From an uncultured Clostridia bacterium (lineage in GTDB: Bacteria; Bacillota; Clostridia; UBA1381): a DNA stretch of 22,541 nt. The notes below the pieces were generated by a model, which had not been told where the DNA came from, did no database searches, and saw nothing but the letters and a program-made list of their open reading frames with translations. A program made the translations under genes and the position numbers. This document shows, in pieces, positions 15,002 to 22,330 of this stretch; position 1 is the first letter of the stretch; every line of letters starts with the position of its first letter. The DNA is taken from contig CAKSJF010000040.1 in NCBI GenBank assembly GCA_934462945.1, forward strand, positions 1 to 22,541, read 5' to 3'.

Positions 15002-15799
15002 ATGAAAAAGATAGGAAGCATGCTCTTGCGAAAGAGAAAGGATACACACACGCTCACAAAGGCAGAGCATGATGGAATGAAAAGAATCATTCATGAGGAT
15101 ACAGATTTTGACACGGTGGAAACATATAAATCAATTCGTACGAATATTATGTTTTCCATGCCGAAAACAGAGCGGGGTAAGGTGATTGTAATCACCAGCT
15201 CTATGCCGAATGAGGGAAAAACAACAGCCAGCATTAACCTTGCCATCACATTTTCGCAGATGGGCGCAAAGGTGCTTTTGGTGGACTGTGACTTAAGAAA
15301 GGCAAGAGTACACCGTTATTTAGGGATTGAAAGAGATAAGGGCGTTACAAACGTGCTTTGCGGATTTACAGAGATTGACAAGGCGGTGCATAAAAATGTC
15401 CGTGAGAATCTGGATGTTTTAACAGCCGGCGATATTCCGCCGAATCCGGCAGAACTTCTGGAAACAGATGAGTTTGTAAAAATGGTTAACGAGATGCAGG
15501 AAAAATACGACTATGTATTTATCGATACTCCGCCGACAACGGTGGTAACCGATGCGGCAATTGCGATGCGTCATAGCTCGGGTGTAGTTGTTATTGTACG
15601 GCAGAATGTAACCGGTTTTGAACTGTTGGATATTACTATGAACAATATTGCAAAGGCAGGCGCAAAGGTGCTTGGACTGATTATATTGGGTGTAGAGGAA
15701 AAAACAAAGCGTTATTATGGCATAAATCGTTACGGTTACAAATATAAATATAAGTATAAATATGATTATGCTTATAAAGATGATAAGGGCAAGAAATAA
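15002..15799 (+). CDS. bacterial tyrosine (BY) kinase, CapB/CpsD type
   Basis: Predicted 265 residues. Walker A is SSMPNEGKTT (66-75), Walker A' LLVDCDLRK (92-100) and Walker B VFIDTPP (172-178), the three ATP-site motifs of BY-kinases. The C-terminus is a tyrosine cluster with ten Tyr between 238 and 258, including a four-fold Lys-Tyr repeat, which is the autophosphorylation tail. Cycling of this phosphorylation controls capsule polymerisation in relatives. ATG at 15002 has AAAGGGG 13 bases upstream, rather far, with ACGGA nearer. The usual PHP-type phosphatase (CpsB/YwqE) that removes the phosphates is not encoded next to it or elsewhere in the window. It starts 55 bases after the chain-length gene. 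Confidence 0.92.
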   Translation: MKKIGSMLLRKRKDTHTLTKAEHDGMKRIIHEDTDFDTVETYKSIRTNIMFSMPKTERGKVIVITSSMPNEGKTTASINLAITFSQMGAKVLLVDCDLRKARVHRYLGIERDKGVTNVLCGFTEIDKAVHKNVRENLDVLTAGDIPPNPAELLETDEFVKMVNEMQEKYDYVFIDTPPTTVVTDAAIAMRHSSGVVVIVRQNVTGFELLDITMNNIAKAGAKVLGLIILGVEEKTKRYYGINRYGYKYKYKYKYDYAYKDDKGKK

Positions 15800-15807
15800 T
15801 TGATTCT

Positions 15808-15951
15808 CAAGTGCATTTTGAGTACAAGCTTCGCGGGTGTGAGATTCGCAGGATTGCGTCTGATGATAAGAAGCATATCGAATAAATTTACAGAGCTTAT
15901 GCGCCGGAGAAAATTTAGATAAAAGAAGTTGCAGAGAGACTAAAATGCTGA
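15808..15951 (+). pseudogene. short relic resembling the Recombinase domain of a serine recombinase
   Basis: Reading one frame through two in-frame stops (15883-15885 and 15916-15918) gives EYKLRG, then IASDDKKHIE, IYRAYAPEKI and IKEVAERLK. The order and spacing resemble the helix-rich 'Recombinase' domain of large serine recombinases (VIDEEEAxIVRxIFxxYAEGxSIKEIAxxLN). Nothing similar continues on either side, so only about 45 codons remain. This is pattern recognition on a short stretch; an unrelated helix-turn-helix or chance remains possible. It overlaps the 5' arm of the structured element at 15933-16056. Confidence 0.35.
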
Positions 15952-16056
15952 CAGCGACGGTAATTTCGGGAAAACGAAAAGTTGTGTCTTACCGTTGCAG
16001 AGCTTTGCGGCGACCGAATTTCCGGTACGCTGCCGAGGAGGCGTTTTAGTCTTTCT
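15933..16056. other. second three-way-junction structured element
   Basis: P1 pairs 15933-15948 with 16041-16056 over 16 positions, two of them G-U. P2 pairs GCGACGGTAA (15954-15963) with TTACCGTTGC (15989-15998), ten pairs with one G-U, topped by TTTCG/CGAAA (15964-15968/15975-15979) with loop GGAAAA. P3 pairs 16007-16016 with 16023-16033, ten pairs with one G-U and one bulged A, loop AATTTC. Single-stranded joints are TGACA, AGAGCTTT and CGAGGAG. It lies in the 364-base gap between the kinase and the phosphoglycosyltransferase genes. A T-rich stretch follows P1, so read on the + strand it could act as an intercistronic attenuator or RNA stabiliser. I cannot match it to a known RNA class. 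Confidence 0.6.
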
Positions 16057-16102
16057 TGATTTTGGGTAAAATAGAAAAAAATCTGTTTCGTGGAGGTGGA
16101 AT

Positions 16103-16180
16103 TTGCAAAACAGCAGTGAAAGTGGCATGGTATTAAAAATGAGAACGTTAGGGAGAAACGAAAATGAACATGGAGCATAA
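16103..16180 (+). CDS. possible 25-residue leader peptide before the phosphoglycosyltransferase gene
   Basis: A near-perfect ribosome site GGAGGTG (16092-16098) stands four bases before TTG 16103. That codon opens a 25-codon frame ending at TAA 16178-16180, which overlaps the start of the next gene (ATG 16164) in another frame. The strong site otherwise serves no gene. It could be a small coupling or leader peptide, or the leftover start of a lost gene. No homology is recognised and no codon evidence is possible at this length. Confidence 0.3.
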   Translation: MQNSSESGMVLKMRTLGRNENEHGA

Positions 16181-16871
16181 GCCGTATGGCATTTATGAAA
16201 AATTTTTAAAGTGGTTGTGCGATATTTTTTGCGGCTTGGCAGCGCTTCTTGTTTTTTGGTGGCTATATCTGATTGTGGCGGTTTTGGTTCGGGTTAAACT
16301 GGGCGGACCGGTTCTTTTCACACAGTACCGCCCCGGGAAAAATGAGAAAATTTTTAAAATGTATAAATTCCGGACGATGACGAATGAACGGGATGAAAAC
16401 GGAGTACTGCTGCCGGATGAACAAAGACTGACCAGATTCGGGAAACTTCTCAGAAAGACATCCCTGGACGAGCTGCCAGAGGTGTTTAACATTCTGAAAG
16501 GTGATATGAGTGTAATTGGTCCGCGTCCGCAGCTGGTCCGCGACATGGTCTTTATGTCGGAAAAAGAACGCATGCGCCACAGTGTCCGTCCGGGGCTGTC
16601 GGGATTGGCGCAGGTCAGCGGCAGAAACGGAATCTCATGGGAGGAAAAACTCTCCTGGGATTTGGTATACATAGAAAAGATCACGTTTTTCAACGATCTG
16701 AAAATTATCTTTTGGACGGTTGTAAACGCGTTGATTAAACAAGACGGAATTACAGAAGAAGATAGTGCAACAGCAACAGATTTTGGGGACTATCTGTTGA
16801 GCGAGGGCAGAATTTCGCAAGAGGAATATGATCGGAAGCAAGCGGCAGCGGCAGGACTGCTGAAAGGGTGA
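16164..16871 (+). CDS. PglC-like initiating undecaprenyl-phosphate phosphoglycosyltransferase
   Basis: Predicted 235 residues, the small monotopic form: one re-entrant hydrophobic helix at about 19-43, then the catalytic domain. Motifs are KFRTM (68-72), the catalytic pair D102-E103 in SLDELPE, SVIGPRP (116-122) and the RPGLSGLAQVSGRN signature (142-155). It moves a phospho-sugar from a UDP-sugar to undecaprenyl phosphate on the inner membrane face, starting the repeat unit. GGGAGA lies before ATG 16164. A UDP-linked deoxy-amino sugar made by the PglF-type enzyme at 3603-5462 would be a natural substrate, as in PglC systems, but that is inference. The C-terminal 40 residues are charged and family-variable. 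Confidence 0.93.
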   Translation: MNMEHKPYGIYEKFLKWLCDIFCGLAALLVFWWLYLIVAVLVRVKLGGPVLFTQYRPGKNEKIFKMYKFRTMTNERDENGVLLPDEQRLTRFGKLLRKTSLDELPEVFNILKGDMSVIGPRPQLVRDMVFMSEKERMRHSVRPGLSGLAQVSGRNGISWEEKLSWDLVYIEKITFFNDLKIIFWTVVNALIKQDGITEEDSATATDFGDYLLSEGRISQEEYDRKQAAAAGLLKG

Positions 16872-16882
16872 AGGGATAGAAC

Positions 16883-18052
16883 GTGAAAAAGGTACTGATT
16901 ACTGCGAGCGTTGTGTCATTTATTGAATGGTTTAACCAGGAAAATGTTGAATTTTTAAAAAACGATATGAACTGCGAGGTTCATATTGCATGTAATTTCG
17001 ACTATATGAACGATACGGATGTAAAACGCACAAGAGTTTATGAAAGAAAACTTCGGGACGAGGGAATTATTCTGCATAATATTGCATTTGCCCGGTCGCC
17101 GATGGGCAGAGAAAATTTACAGGCATACCGGGAGTTAAAGCGGCTGATTGATTCAGAACATTTTGATCTGATTCATTGCCATACGCCGGTGGTTTCTATG
17201 ATGACGCGTTATGCGGCAAGGAATGCACACCGGGCAGGGAGTGTTGTGATGTACACCTGCCATGGATTTCACTTCCATAATGCGTCTCCGAGACGTAATT
17301 GGGTGTTCTATTATCCGATTGAAAAAATTCTTTCCGGATACTGTGACTATCTGGTTACGATTAATCATGAGGATTACCGCAGAGCGCAGACGTTCCACTG
17401 CAAAAATGTCCGTTATATTCCCAGTGTGGGGGTAGATATTCGAAAGATTGAGCATTTGACAGTAGACCGGGCGGCAAAAAAAGAAGAAATCGGAGTACCA
17501 AAGGATAAGATTTTGGTGCTGTCGGTGGGCGAGTTGATTCCGCGGAAAAATCATGAGGTGATTATCCGGGCATTGGCAAAGCTCAATAATCCGGATATTT
17601 ACTATGCCATTGCCGGAAAAGGTCCTCTTTTAGAACATTTGAAAAAGTTGGCAGAGGATTTAGGGTTAGCCGACCGGGTTCTGTTTTTAGGATTCCGGAC
17701 GGATGTGTATGAGCTTTATTATGCAGCGGATGTCAGCGCATTTCCCTCCAGAATTGAGGGACTGGGACTTGCCGGCGTGGAGGCAATGGCGGCAGGTGTT
17801 CCGCTGGTTTCCTCCAATGTGCATGGAATCCTGGATTATGTCATCGACGGAAAAACCGGCTATACTGCATCTCCGGAGGATGTGAACGGGTTTGCTGAGG
17901 GAATCCGGAAGTTGACTGAAAATCCGGCGCTGAGAGAAGAAATGAAACCAAACTGCATCGAGGCGGTCGAACCGTTTGAACTGTCGAATGCACTCAGAGT
18001 GATGTGGGATATTTACGAAGAAATTTTAGGGAAACCGGAAAAGGAGAAATAA
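16883..18052 (+). CDS. GT4-family glycosyltransferase (EpsD/CapM-like)
   Basis: Predicted 389 residues in a GT-B fold. The N-terminal domain has a conserved CHGFHF at 126-131 and YYPIEKILSGYCDYLVTIN from 143, typical of EpsD-type enzymes. The C-terminal domain has SVGELIPRKNH (214-224), AGKGP (244-248) and FPSRIEGLGLAGVEAMAAG with the E292/E300 EX7E pair. It would use an activated sugar nucleotide at the cytoplasmic face as the second or later transferase of the repeat unit. The GTG start at 16883 follows AAGGGA; the gene begins 11 bases after the phosphoglycosyltransferase gene. Sugar specificity cannot be read from sequence. Confidence 0.9.
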   Translation: MKKVLITASVVSFIEWFNQENVEFLKNDMNCEVHIACNFDYMNDTDVKRTRVYERKLRDEGIILHNIAFARSPMGRENLQAYRELKRLIDSEHFDLIHCHTPVVSMMTRYAARNAHRAGSVVMYTCHGFHFHNASPRRNWVFYYPIEKILSGYCDYLVTINHEDYRRAQTFHCKNVRYIPSVGVDIRKIEHLTVDRAAKKEEIGVPKDKILVLSVGELIPRKNHEVIIRALAKLNNPDIYYAIAGKGPLLEHLKKLAEDLGLADRVLFLGFRTDVYELYYAADVSAFPSRIEGLGLAGVEAMAAGVPLVSSNVHGILDYVIDGKTGYTASPEDVNGFAEGIRKLTENPALREEMKPNCIEAVEPFELSNALRVMWDIYEEILGKPEKEK

Positions 18053-18056
18053 AAAA

Positions 18057-18842
18057 ATGTATTCTTTTCAACAGATTACTGCGTCTTACACAAAGGAAAA
18101 AAGAAAACGTTCTTCCATATGGGCAAGAGCAGTGAGCAGACCGCTGTCCTTTGTGTTTACCTTTTTGTTTATTAACTTAGGATTCAGCGCAAATTTTGTG
18201 TCGATTCTCTCTATGCTTGATGCAATTATCGCCTGCTTGTTGATTATGATGGGCGGAAAGATGATGTATGTTGGGATTGGATTGTTTGTGTTCTGGCATG
18301 TGTTAGATTGCGTAGATGGCAATATTGCAAGAGTGAAAAAGCAGTCCTCTTATGGCGGCGCTTTCCTGGACGCTGTGAGCGGTTATTTAGCGCCTGCATT
18401 TGTTTTTCTGGCAGTCGGAACGGCGGCATACTTAACAACGGCGAGATTTTCAGATGAAACACGTCATTTCCTGATTGTTTTAGGTGGTTTTTCTTCTGTT
18501 ACCGATATTCTGACCAGAATTATTTACCAAAAGTATTTGGTGACAGAATACAGATTGGGACTGATGGGAAAAGGCGGAGATGTAGACGAGGAACGGTCTT
18601 CCGGGATTACGCATATTGCTGATTTAATTATGAAAAATATGGGTTATTCCAGCCTGTACATGCCGCTTTTGATTCTTGGATCAATTTTGGGATATTTGGA
18701 TGTGTTAACGATTTTGTATGCACTTTATTATGCCGCAGTCCTGCTTGCAACGGTGATTTTGTTTGTCAGAAAAGCAAATCGGCTGGAAAGCAGAATGAAA
18801 GAGCTTGGACTAAAGCAATCGGGCGATATAAAGGAGTTCTGA
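18057..18842 (+). CDS. CDP-alcohol phosphatidyltransferase-family membrane enzyme, motif variant
   Basis: Predicted 261 residues with about six membrane helices. The family signature is D-x2-D-G-x2-A-R-x8-G-x3-D-x3-D. Here it reads D84, D87, G88, A91, R92, G101 and D105, but the last Asp is replaced by G109 (LDAVSGYL). In well-studied members the first three Asp bind metal and the last is the proposed catalytic base, so activity may be altered or the base may lie elsewhere. Normal members join a CDP-activated alcohol or lipid to a second alcohol, making phospholipids or inositol phosphates. It starts four bases after the preceding glycosyltransferase gene and ends two bases before a cytidylyltransferase gene, so the two probably act in sequence on one phospho-alcohol. 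Confidence 0.8.
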   Translation: MYSFQQITASYTKEKRKRSSIWARAVSRPLSFVFTFLFINLGFSANFVSILSMLDAIIACLLIMMGGKMMYVGIGLFVFWHVLDCVDGNIARVKKQSSYGGAFLDAVSGYLAPAFVFLAVGTAAYLTTARFSDETRHFLIVLGGFSSVTDILTRIIYQKYLVTEYRLGLMGKGGDVDEERSSGITHIADLIMKNMGYSSLYMPLLILGSILGYLDVLTILYALYYAAVLLATVILFVRKANRLESRMKELGLKQSGDIKEF

Positions 18843-18844
18843 TT

Positions 18845-19279
18845 ATGAAAAAGTATCGAATTGGATATACACAGGGCGTTTTCGATATGTTTCATATTGG
18901 TCATTTAAACCTTTTGAATCATGCAAAGGAACAGTGTGAGTATCTTTTGGTGGGTGTTAATTCGGATGATTTAGTGAAACAATATAAAGGATTTATTCCC
19001 AATATTCCGGAAGAACACCGGCTGGAGATTGTAGAAAACATTAAGGCAGTAGACCAGGCGTTTGTGGTAAATACATTGGATAAGGGTGTCATTTTTAAGC
19101 AGAATCCATTTGACGCTATCTTTATCGGAAGTGACTGGAAAGGATCAGAACGATGGATTCAAACGGAAGAAGAATTGAAAAAAGTGGGTGCGGAGGTTGT
19201 TTATCTGCAATATACCGGCGGTATTTCGTCTACAATTTTAAGACAGAAAATTTGCTCAAAAGAGGCATGTAAAAGATGA
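18845..19279 (+). CDS. TagD/GCT-like cytidylyltransferase
   Basis: Predicted 144 residues, slightly longer than TagD (about 130). GVFDMFHIGHLNLL (11-24) contains the nucleotide-binding HIGH (17-20), IGSDWKGSERW sits at 94-104, and the C-terminal TGGISSTILR (124-133) stands for the RTEGISTT of glycerol-3-phosphate cytidylyltransferases, with the leading Arg changed to Tyr. It would make a CDP-alcohol from CTP and a phospho-alcohol such as glycerol-3-phosphate or phosphoethanolamine. ATG 18845 follows the CDP-alcohol transferase stop by two bases with AAGGAG inside the end of that gene. Its stop overlaps the next gene (ATGA). It most likely feeds the neighbour at 18057. Confidence 0.85.
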   Translation: MKKYRIGYTQGVFDMFHIGHLNLLNHAKEQCEYLLVGVNSDDLVKQYKGFIPNIPEEHRLEIVENIKAVDQAFVVNTLDKGVIFKQNPFDAIFIGSDWKGSERWIQTEEELKKVGAEVVYLQYTGGISSTILRQKICSKEACKR

Positions 19280-19803
19280 TGAACAGAAATAAAAACCGAT
19301 TTACGTATCGGCTCTATTCGTGGATTTTTGGATATGATGAAGTAAAGTACTGGAAACGCAGACAGGCTGTAGTGGATCCGGATAATAAAACAATGCCAAT
19401 TTTAAAAATGTGGTACCTGATTTATTGCAAGAGAGCAGAAGCTAAAAATGCATCGTCTATGGGGACGGCATTAAATGCCGGTGCAAAATTTGCAGGAGTT
19501 CCGCATTTGCCGCATGGTATTACCGGAATTTTTATTTCACACTCGGCGTGTATTGGCACGGATTGCACGATTTTGCAGAATGTAACGATTGGGAGCAGCA
19601 AGAAAAAAGCGCCTGTGATTGGGGATCATTGCGTGATTGGCGCAGGTGCGGTGATTGTCGGGGGAATTAAAATCGGAAATCACTGTCATATCGGAGCAAA
19701 TTGTACGGTGTTTAAAGACGTTCCGGATTATACAACGGTTGTTTGTACACCGCCAAGATATATCCAGCGTGATGTATCTGAGTATACAGAGTATGAGTTT
19801 TAG
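19276..19803 (+). CDS. hexapeptide-repeat acetyltransferase (CysE/serine acetyltransferase-like)
   Basis: Predicted 175 residues. The N-terminal 65 residues are helical and basic (IFGYDEVKYWKRR). From about 75 on there are left-handed beta-helix repeats: ISHSACIGTDCTILQNVTIG with a candidate catalytic His, then VIGDHCVIGAGAVIVGGIKIG and HIGANCTVFKDVP. This is the serine-acetyltransferase-like branch that in glycan operons usually acetylates a sugar rather than serine. Its ATG overlaps the stop of the cytidylyltransferase gene by four bases, so translation is coupled; a second ATG follows immediately at 19279. Presence in the module suggests acetylation of the same building block or of the growing glycan. 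Confidence 0.85.
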   Translation: MMNRNKNRFTYRLYSWIFGYDEVKYWKRRQAVVDPDNKTMPILKMWYLIYCKRAEAKNASSMGTALNAGAKFAGVPHLPHGITGIFISHSACIGTDCTILQNVTIGSSKKKAPVIGDHCVIGAGAVIVGGIKIGNHCHIGANCTVFKDVPDYTTVVCTPPRYIQRDVSEYTEYEF

Positions 19804-19905
19804 AGAAAAACGTTTTTGTTGAAAGAATCATTATAGCTTGGATGAAATTATAGAACAAAACGATCTGATTTTGTCAGAGTTTAAAATTTTGCGAGAGGTA
19901 TCATT

Positions 19906-21108
19906 ATGGATTTATTATACATATCGAGATGTCAGTTTCTAAATACAGACGGAGTTGTAAAAGCGCTTCCGGCTTATGGAGATCAATTTTGGAAAAAATT
20001 TTTGGATGTGTTTGATTCTGTACATATTCTTGGCGAAAAAATGAAAGCTTATCTTAGCAATGGCACAGTGACGCAGCTAACAAACCCGAAGGTTACTGTA
20101 GAAATTGTTCCGGGTAATACGTTGCCAAATGAGTTTATTCATGACCGACAAGTAAAAAAGCTTTTAGCTGAAAGGATTAAACAAGCAGATGCAATTTTAA
20201 TCAAACCATCAAGTCGGAAAGGCTTGATGGCAATTCGCTTGGCAGAAAAATATCATAAACCGTATATGGTGGACTTGACAGGAGACTTGAATTTAACACT
20301 CAGGGCAAATTCAAATCCATTAAAGCGTATGTATGGACCTTATCTGCATAAAAAAATTGTGAAATCTATAAAGAATGCTCCGTTTGGTCTTTATGTAACA
20401 GAAAAATATTTACAAAAGGTTTATCCGATTGCAGGCAAGCAGTGCGGTGCATCGAATGTGTTTGTAGAATCAATTTCGGAAGATGTATTAGAGAGTCGCT
20501 GCAGAAAAATATCATCAATGGAGATGGATGATCCTTTGCAGATAGGCTTAATAGGGTCATATCATGATACAAGAAAGGGAATTGATACGGCGGTTCAGGC
20601 TTTAGCTGATGTCTGCGCTCAAAGACCAAACACATTTTTGAATATATTGGCGCTGGGAGTGGAGGAGGACCGGAAAAAGTGGATGCAATATGCGCAACAA
20701 TTTGGTGTGCAGGAGCATTTGAAGTTTCCGCCATCCTGTGACACAACGCAAAAGGTGTTGGAATGGATTGACACACAGGATATTATCATTTTGCCGAGCC
20801 GAAGTGAAGGCTTGCCGCGGTGCGTTGTAGAGGCAATGTCAAGAGGATGTCCGTGTATTACGAGTGATGTCTGCGGTATGCCGGAGTTAATTCAAAAGAA
20901 ATGGCTGCATGCGCCTGGTGAAGCTCAAAGGCTGGCTGAGTTGATTTTAGAAATGTCTGAAAGCAAAAATAATATGACGGATGCGGCAAAGGAAAATTTC
21001 AAAAATGCAAAGCGTTTTTTGCGTTCGGCAATTAACAAAAGAAGAAATGCTTTTTTTACAGAATTTAAAGAGTATTGTCTTTCTTGTAAGGAAACGGAGC
21101 GTTCATGA
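19906..21108 (+). CDS. GT4-family glycosyltransferase
   Basis: Predicted 400 residues in a GT-B layout. The N-terminal half is diverged (KPYMVDLTGDLNL near 118-130 fits the inter-domain side). The C-terminal half is a Glycos_transf_1 domain with IGLIGSYHDTRKGID (213-227) and ILPSRSEGLPRCVVEAMSRG with EX7E residues E301 and E309. It would add a sugar at the cytoplasmic membrane face. GAGAGG precedes ATG 19906. The 102-base gap before it holds no clear gene. Its stop overlaps the next start (ATGA). Composition is a little richer in A/T than the genes just upstream. Confidence 0.85.
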   Translation: MDLLYISRCQFLNTDGVVKALPAYGDQFWKKFLDVFDSVHILGEKMKAYLSNGTVTQLTNPKVTVEIVPGNTLPNEFIHDRQVKKLLAERIKQADAILIKPSSRKGLMAIRLAEKYHKPYMVDLTGDLNLTLRANSNPLKRMYGPYLHKKIVKSIKNAPFGLYVTEKYLQKVYPIAGKQCGASNVFVESISEDVLESRCRKISSMEMDDPLQIGLIGSYHDTRKGIDTAVQALADVCAQRPNTFLNILALGVEEDRKKWMQYAQQFGVQEHLKFPPSCDTTQKVLEWIDTQDIIILPSRSEGLPRCVVEAMSRGCPCITSDVCGMPELIQKKWLHAPGEAQRLAELILEMSESKNNMTDAAKENFKNAKRFLRSAINKRRNAFFTEFKEYCLSCKETERS

Positions 21109-22313
21109 AAATTTTTTATTTTGGCAGTGCATGCGATCATGCAGTTTTCAATCAGACGGTAGCAAGAAGTAAGGTGAAGCCATCAGCTTCAGCGCAAAGC
21201 TTTGAAACTGCATTGCTGCAAGGTTTTACAAGTAATCAGGCTTTAGATGTGACGGTGGCATCCGCGGAATCAATCGCGATGTTTCCGGGAGGAAATCGAA
21301 TATTTTTGAAAAAAAGAAAGGACAAACTGACAGAGCGAATTTTTGCGGATATTATTCCTGCAATTAATTTACCTGGCATTAAGCAGAAAAATCATGCAGA
21401 TGGTGCAGCAAGACTTTTCAAGGCTTGGTTAAGGAAAAATAAAGAGGATTCGGAAAAATGCGTTTTGATTTACGGTTTTTATACAAAGCCAACCGAACGC
21501 CTGCTGAAAATGTGTCGAAAACACAAGTGTAAGATCATTGGAATTGTTGCAGATATTCCTGCTGTCAAATACACATATGCAAAGCGTAAAAGTGTAGTCA
21601 GAAAGCTGTTTTCAGGTTATGACCGTAAAAAAACACTTGCCTTGCAGGATCAATTTGATGGGTATATCTATTTGACTGAGGAAATGCACAAAGCAGTCGC
21701 ACCGGGAAAGCCATATACGGTTGTTGAAACAATTGCTGATCTGACAATTTTTGACGGACTGGGAGAAATTCAGAAAAGTGCACCGCCGGCACTGATGTAT
21801 GCCGGCGCGCTCTATAAAAAATATGGTGTTGACTTGATTTTAGACACCTTTGAACAGCTCCAAACTGATTGCCGGCTCTGGCTGTTCGGCTCGGGAGATT
21901 ATGAAGAAGAAATTCAGAAAAGAGCAGAAAGAAATCCAAAAATACAGTTTTTCGGACGTGTTCCCAGAAGCGAAATTTTAAAGAGAGAACAACAGGCAAG
22001 CCTGCTGTTAAATCTCCGGAATCCGGAGGAGGAGTATACAAAATATTCGTTCCCGTCTAAAATGGTGGAATATCTTCTAAGCGGTACACCGGCTTTTACC
22101 ACCAGCCTTCCAGGCATTCCGGAGGAATACGAAAAATACTGCTATATGACAAAAGAGCAGGATTGCCATTTGATTGCAAAAGAAATTGATCAGATTTTGC
22201 AGGATGAGCAGTTCAGCAGAATTGGGGAAAGAGCAAGAAGCTTTATTGTGGAGCAAAAAAACGCAGAGGTTCAGGCAAAAAAAATATCAGATTTCTTACA
22301 GAGTCTGATTTAG
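21105..22313 (+). CDS. GT4-like glycosyltransferase
   Basis: Predicted 402 residues. The C-terminal domain has YAGALYKKYGVDLIL, LWLFGSGDYEEEI, IQFFGRVPRSEIL and KYSFPSKMVEYLLSGTPAF, the GT-B nucleotide-binding half of GT4 enzymes; the first Glu of the EX7E motif is replaced by Tyr (YSFPSKMVE), as happens in several GT4 branches. The N-terminal half is diverged. The ATGA overlap with the gene before it points to coupled translation and a joint pathway step. It is most likely one of three or four transferases building the repeat unit. Donor and acceptor unknown. Confidence 0.85.
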   Translation: MKIFYFGSACDHAVFNQTVARSKVKPSASAQSFETALLQGFTSNQALDVTVASAESIAMFPGGNRIFLKKRKDKLTERIFADIIPAINLPGIKQKNHADGAARLFKAWLRKNKEDSEKCVLIYGFYTKPTERLLKMCRKHKCKIIGIVADIPAVKYTYAKRKSVVRKLFSGYDRKKTLALQDQFDGYIYLTEEMHKAVAPGKPYTVVETIADLTIFDGLGEIQKSAPPALMYAGALYKKYGVDLILDTFEQLQTDCRLWLFGSGDYEEEIQKRAERNPKIQFFGRVPRSEILKREQQASLLLNLRNPEEEYTKYSFPSKMVEYLLSGTPAFTTSLPGIPEEYEKYCYMTKEQDCHLIAKEIDQILQDEQFSRIGERARSFIVEQKNAEVQAKKISDFLQSLI

Positions 22314-22330
22314 AAACGGGGGAAAAGTGA

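Noticed and set aside
15739..15762. Short AAR-TAT tandem repeat, considered as a CRISPR or other repeat array
   Set aside because: It is in frame and encodes the kinase Lys-Tyr tail; there are no spacers. No CRISPR array was seen anywhere in the window.
19838..19942. TTG-started 34-codon frame overlapping the start of the glycosyltransferase at 19906
   Set aside because: The pattern is protein-like but there is no ribosome site and no recognisable family; it could be a relic, but the support is too thin.
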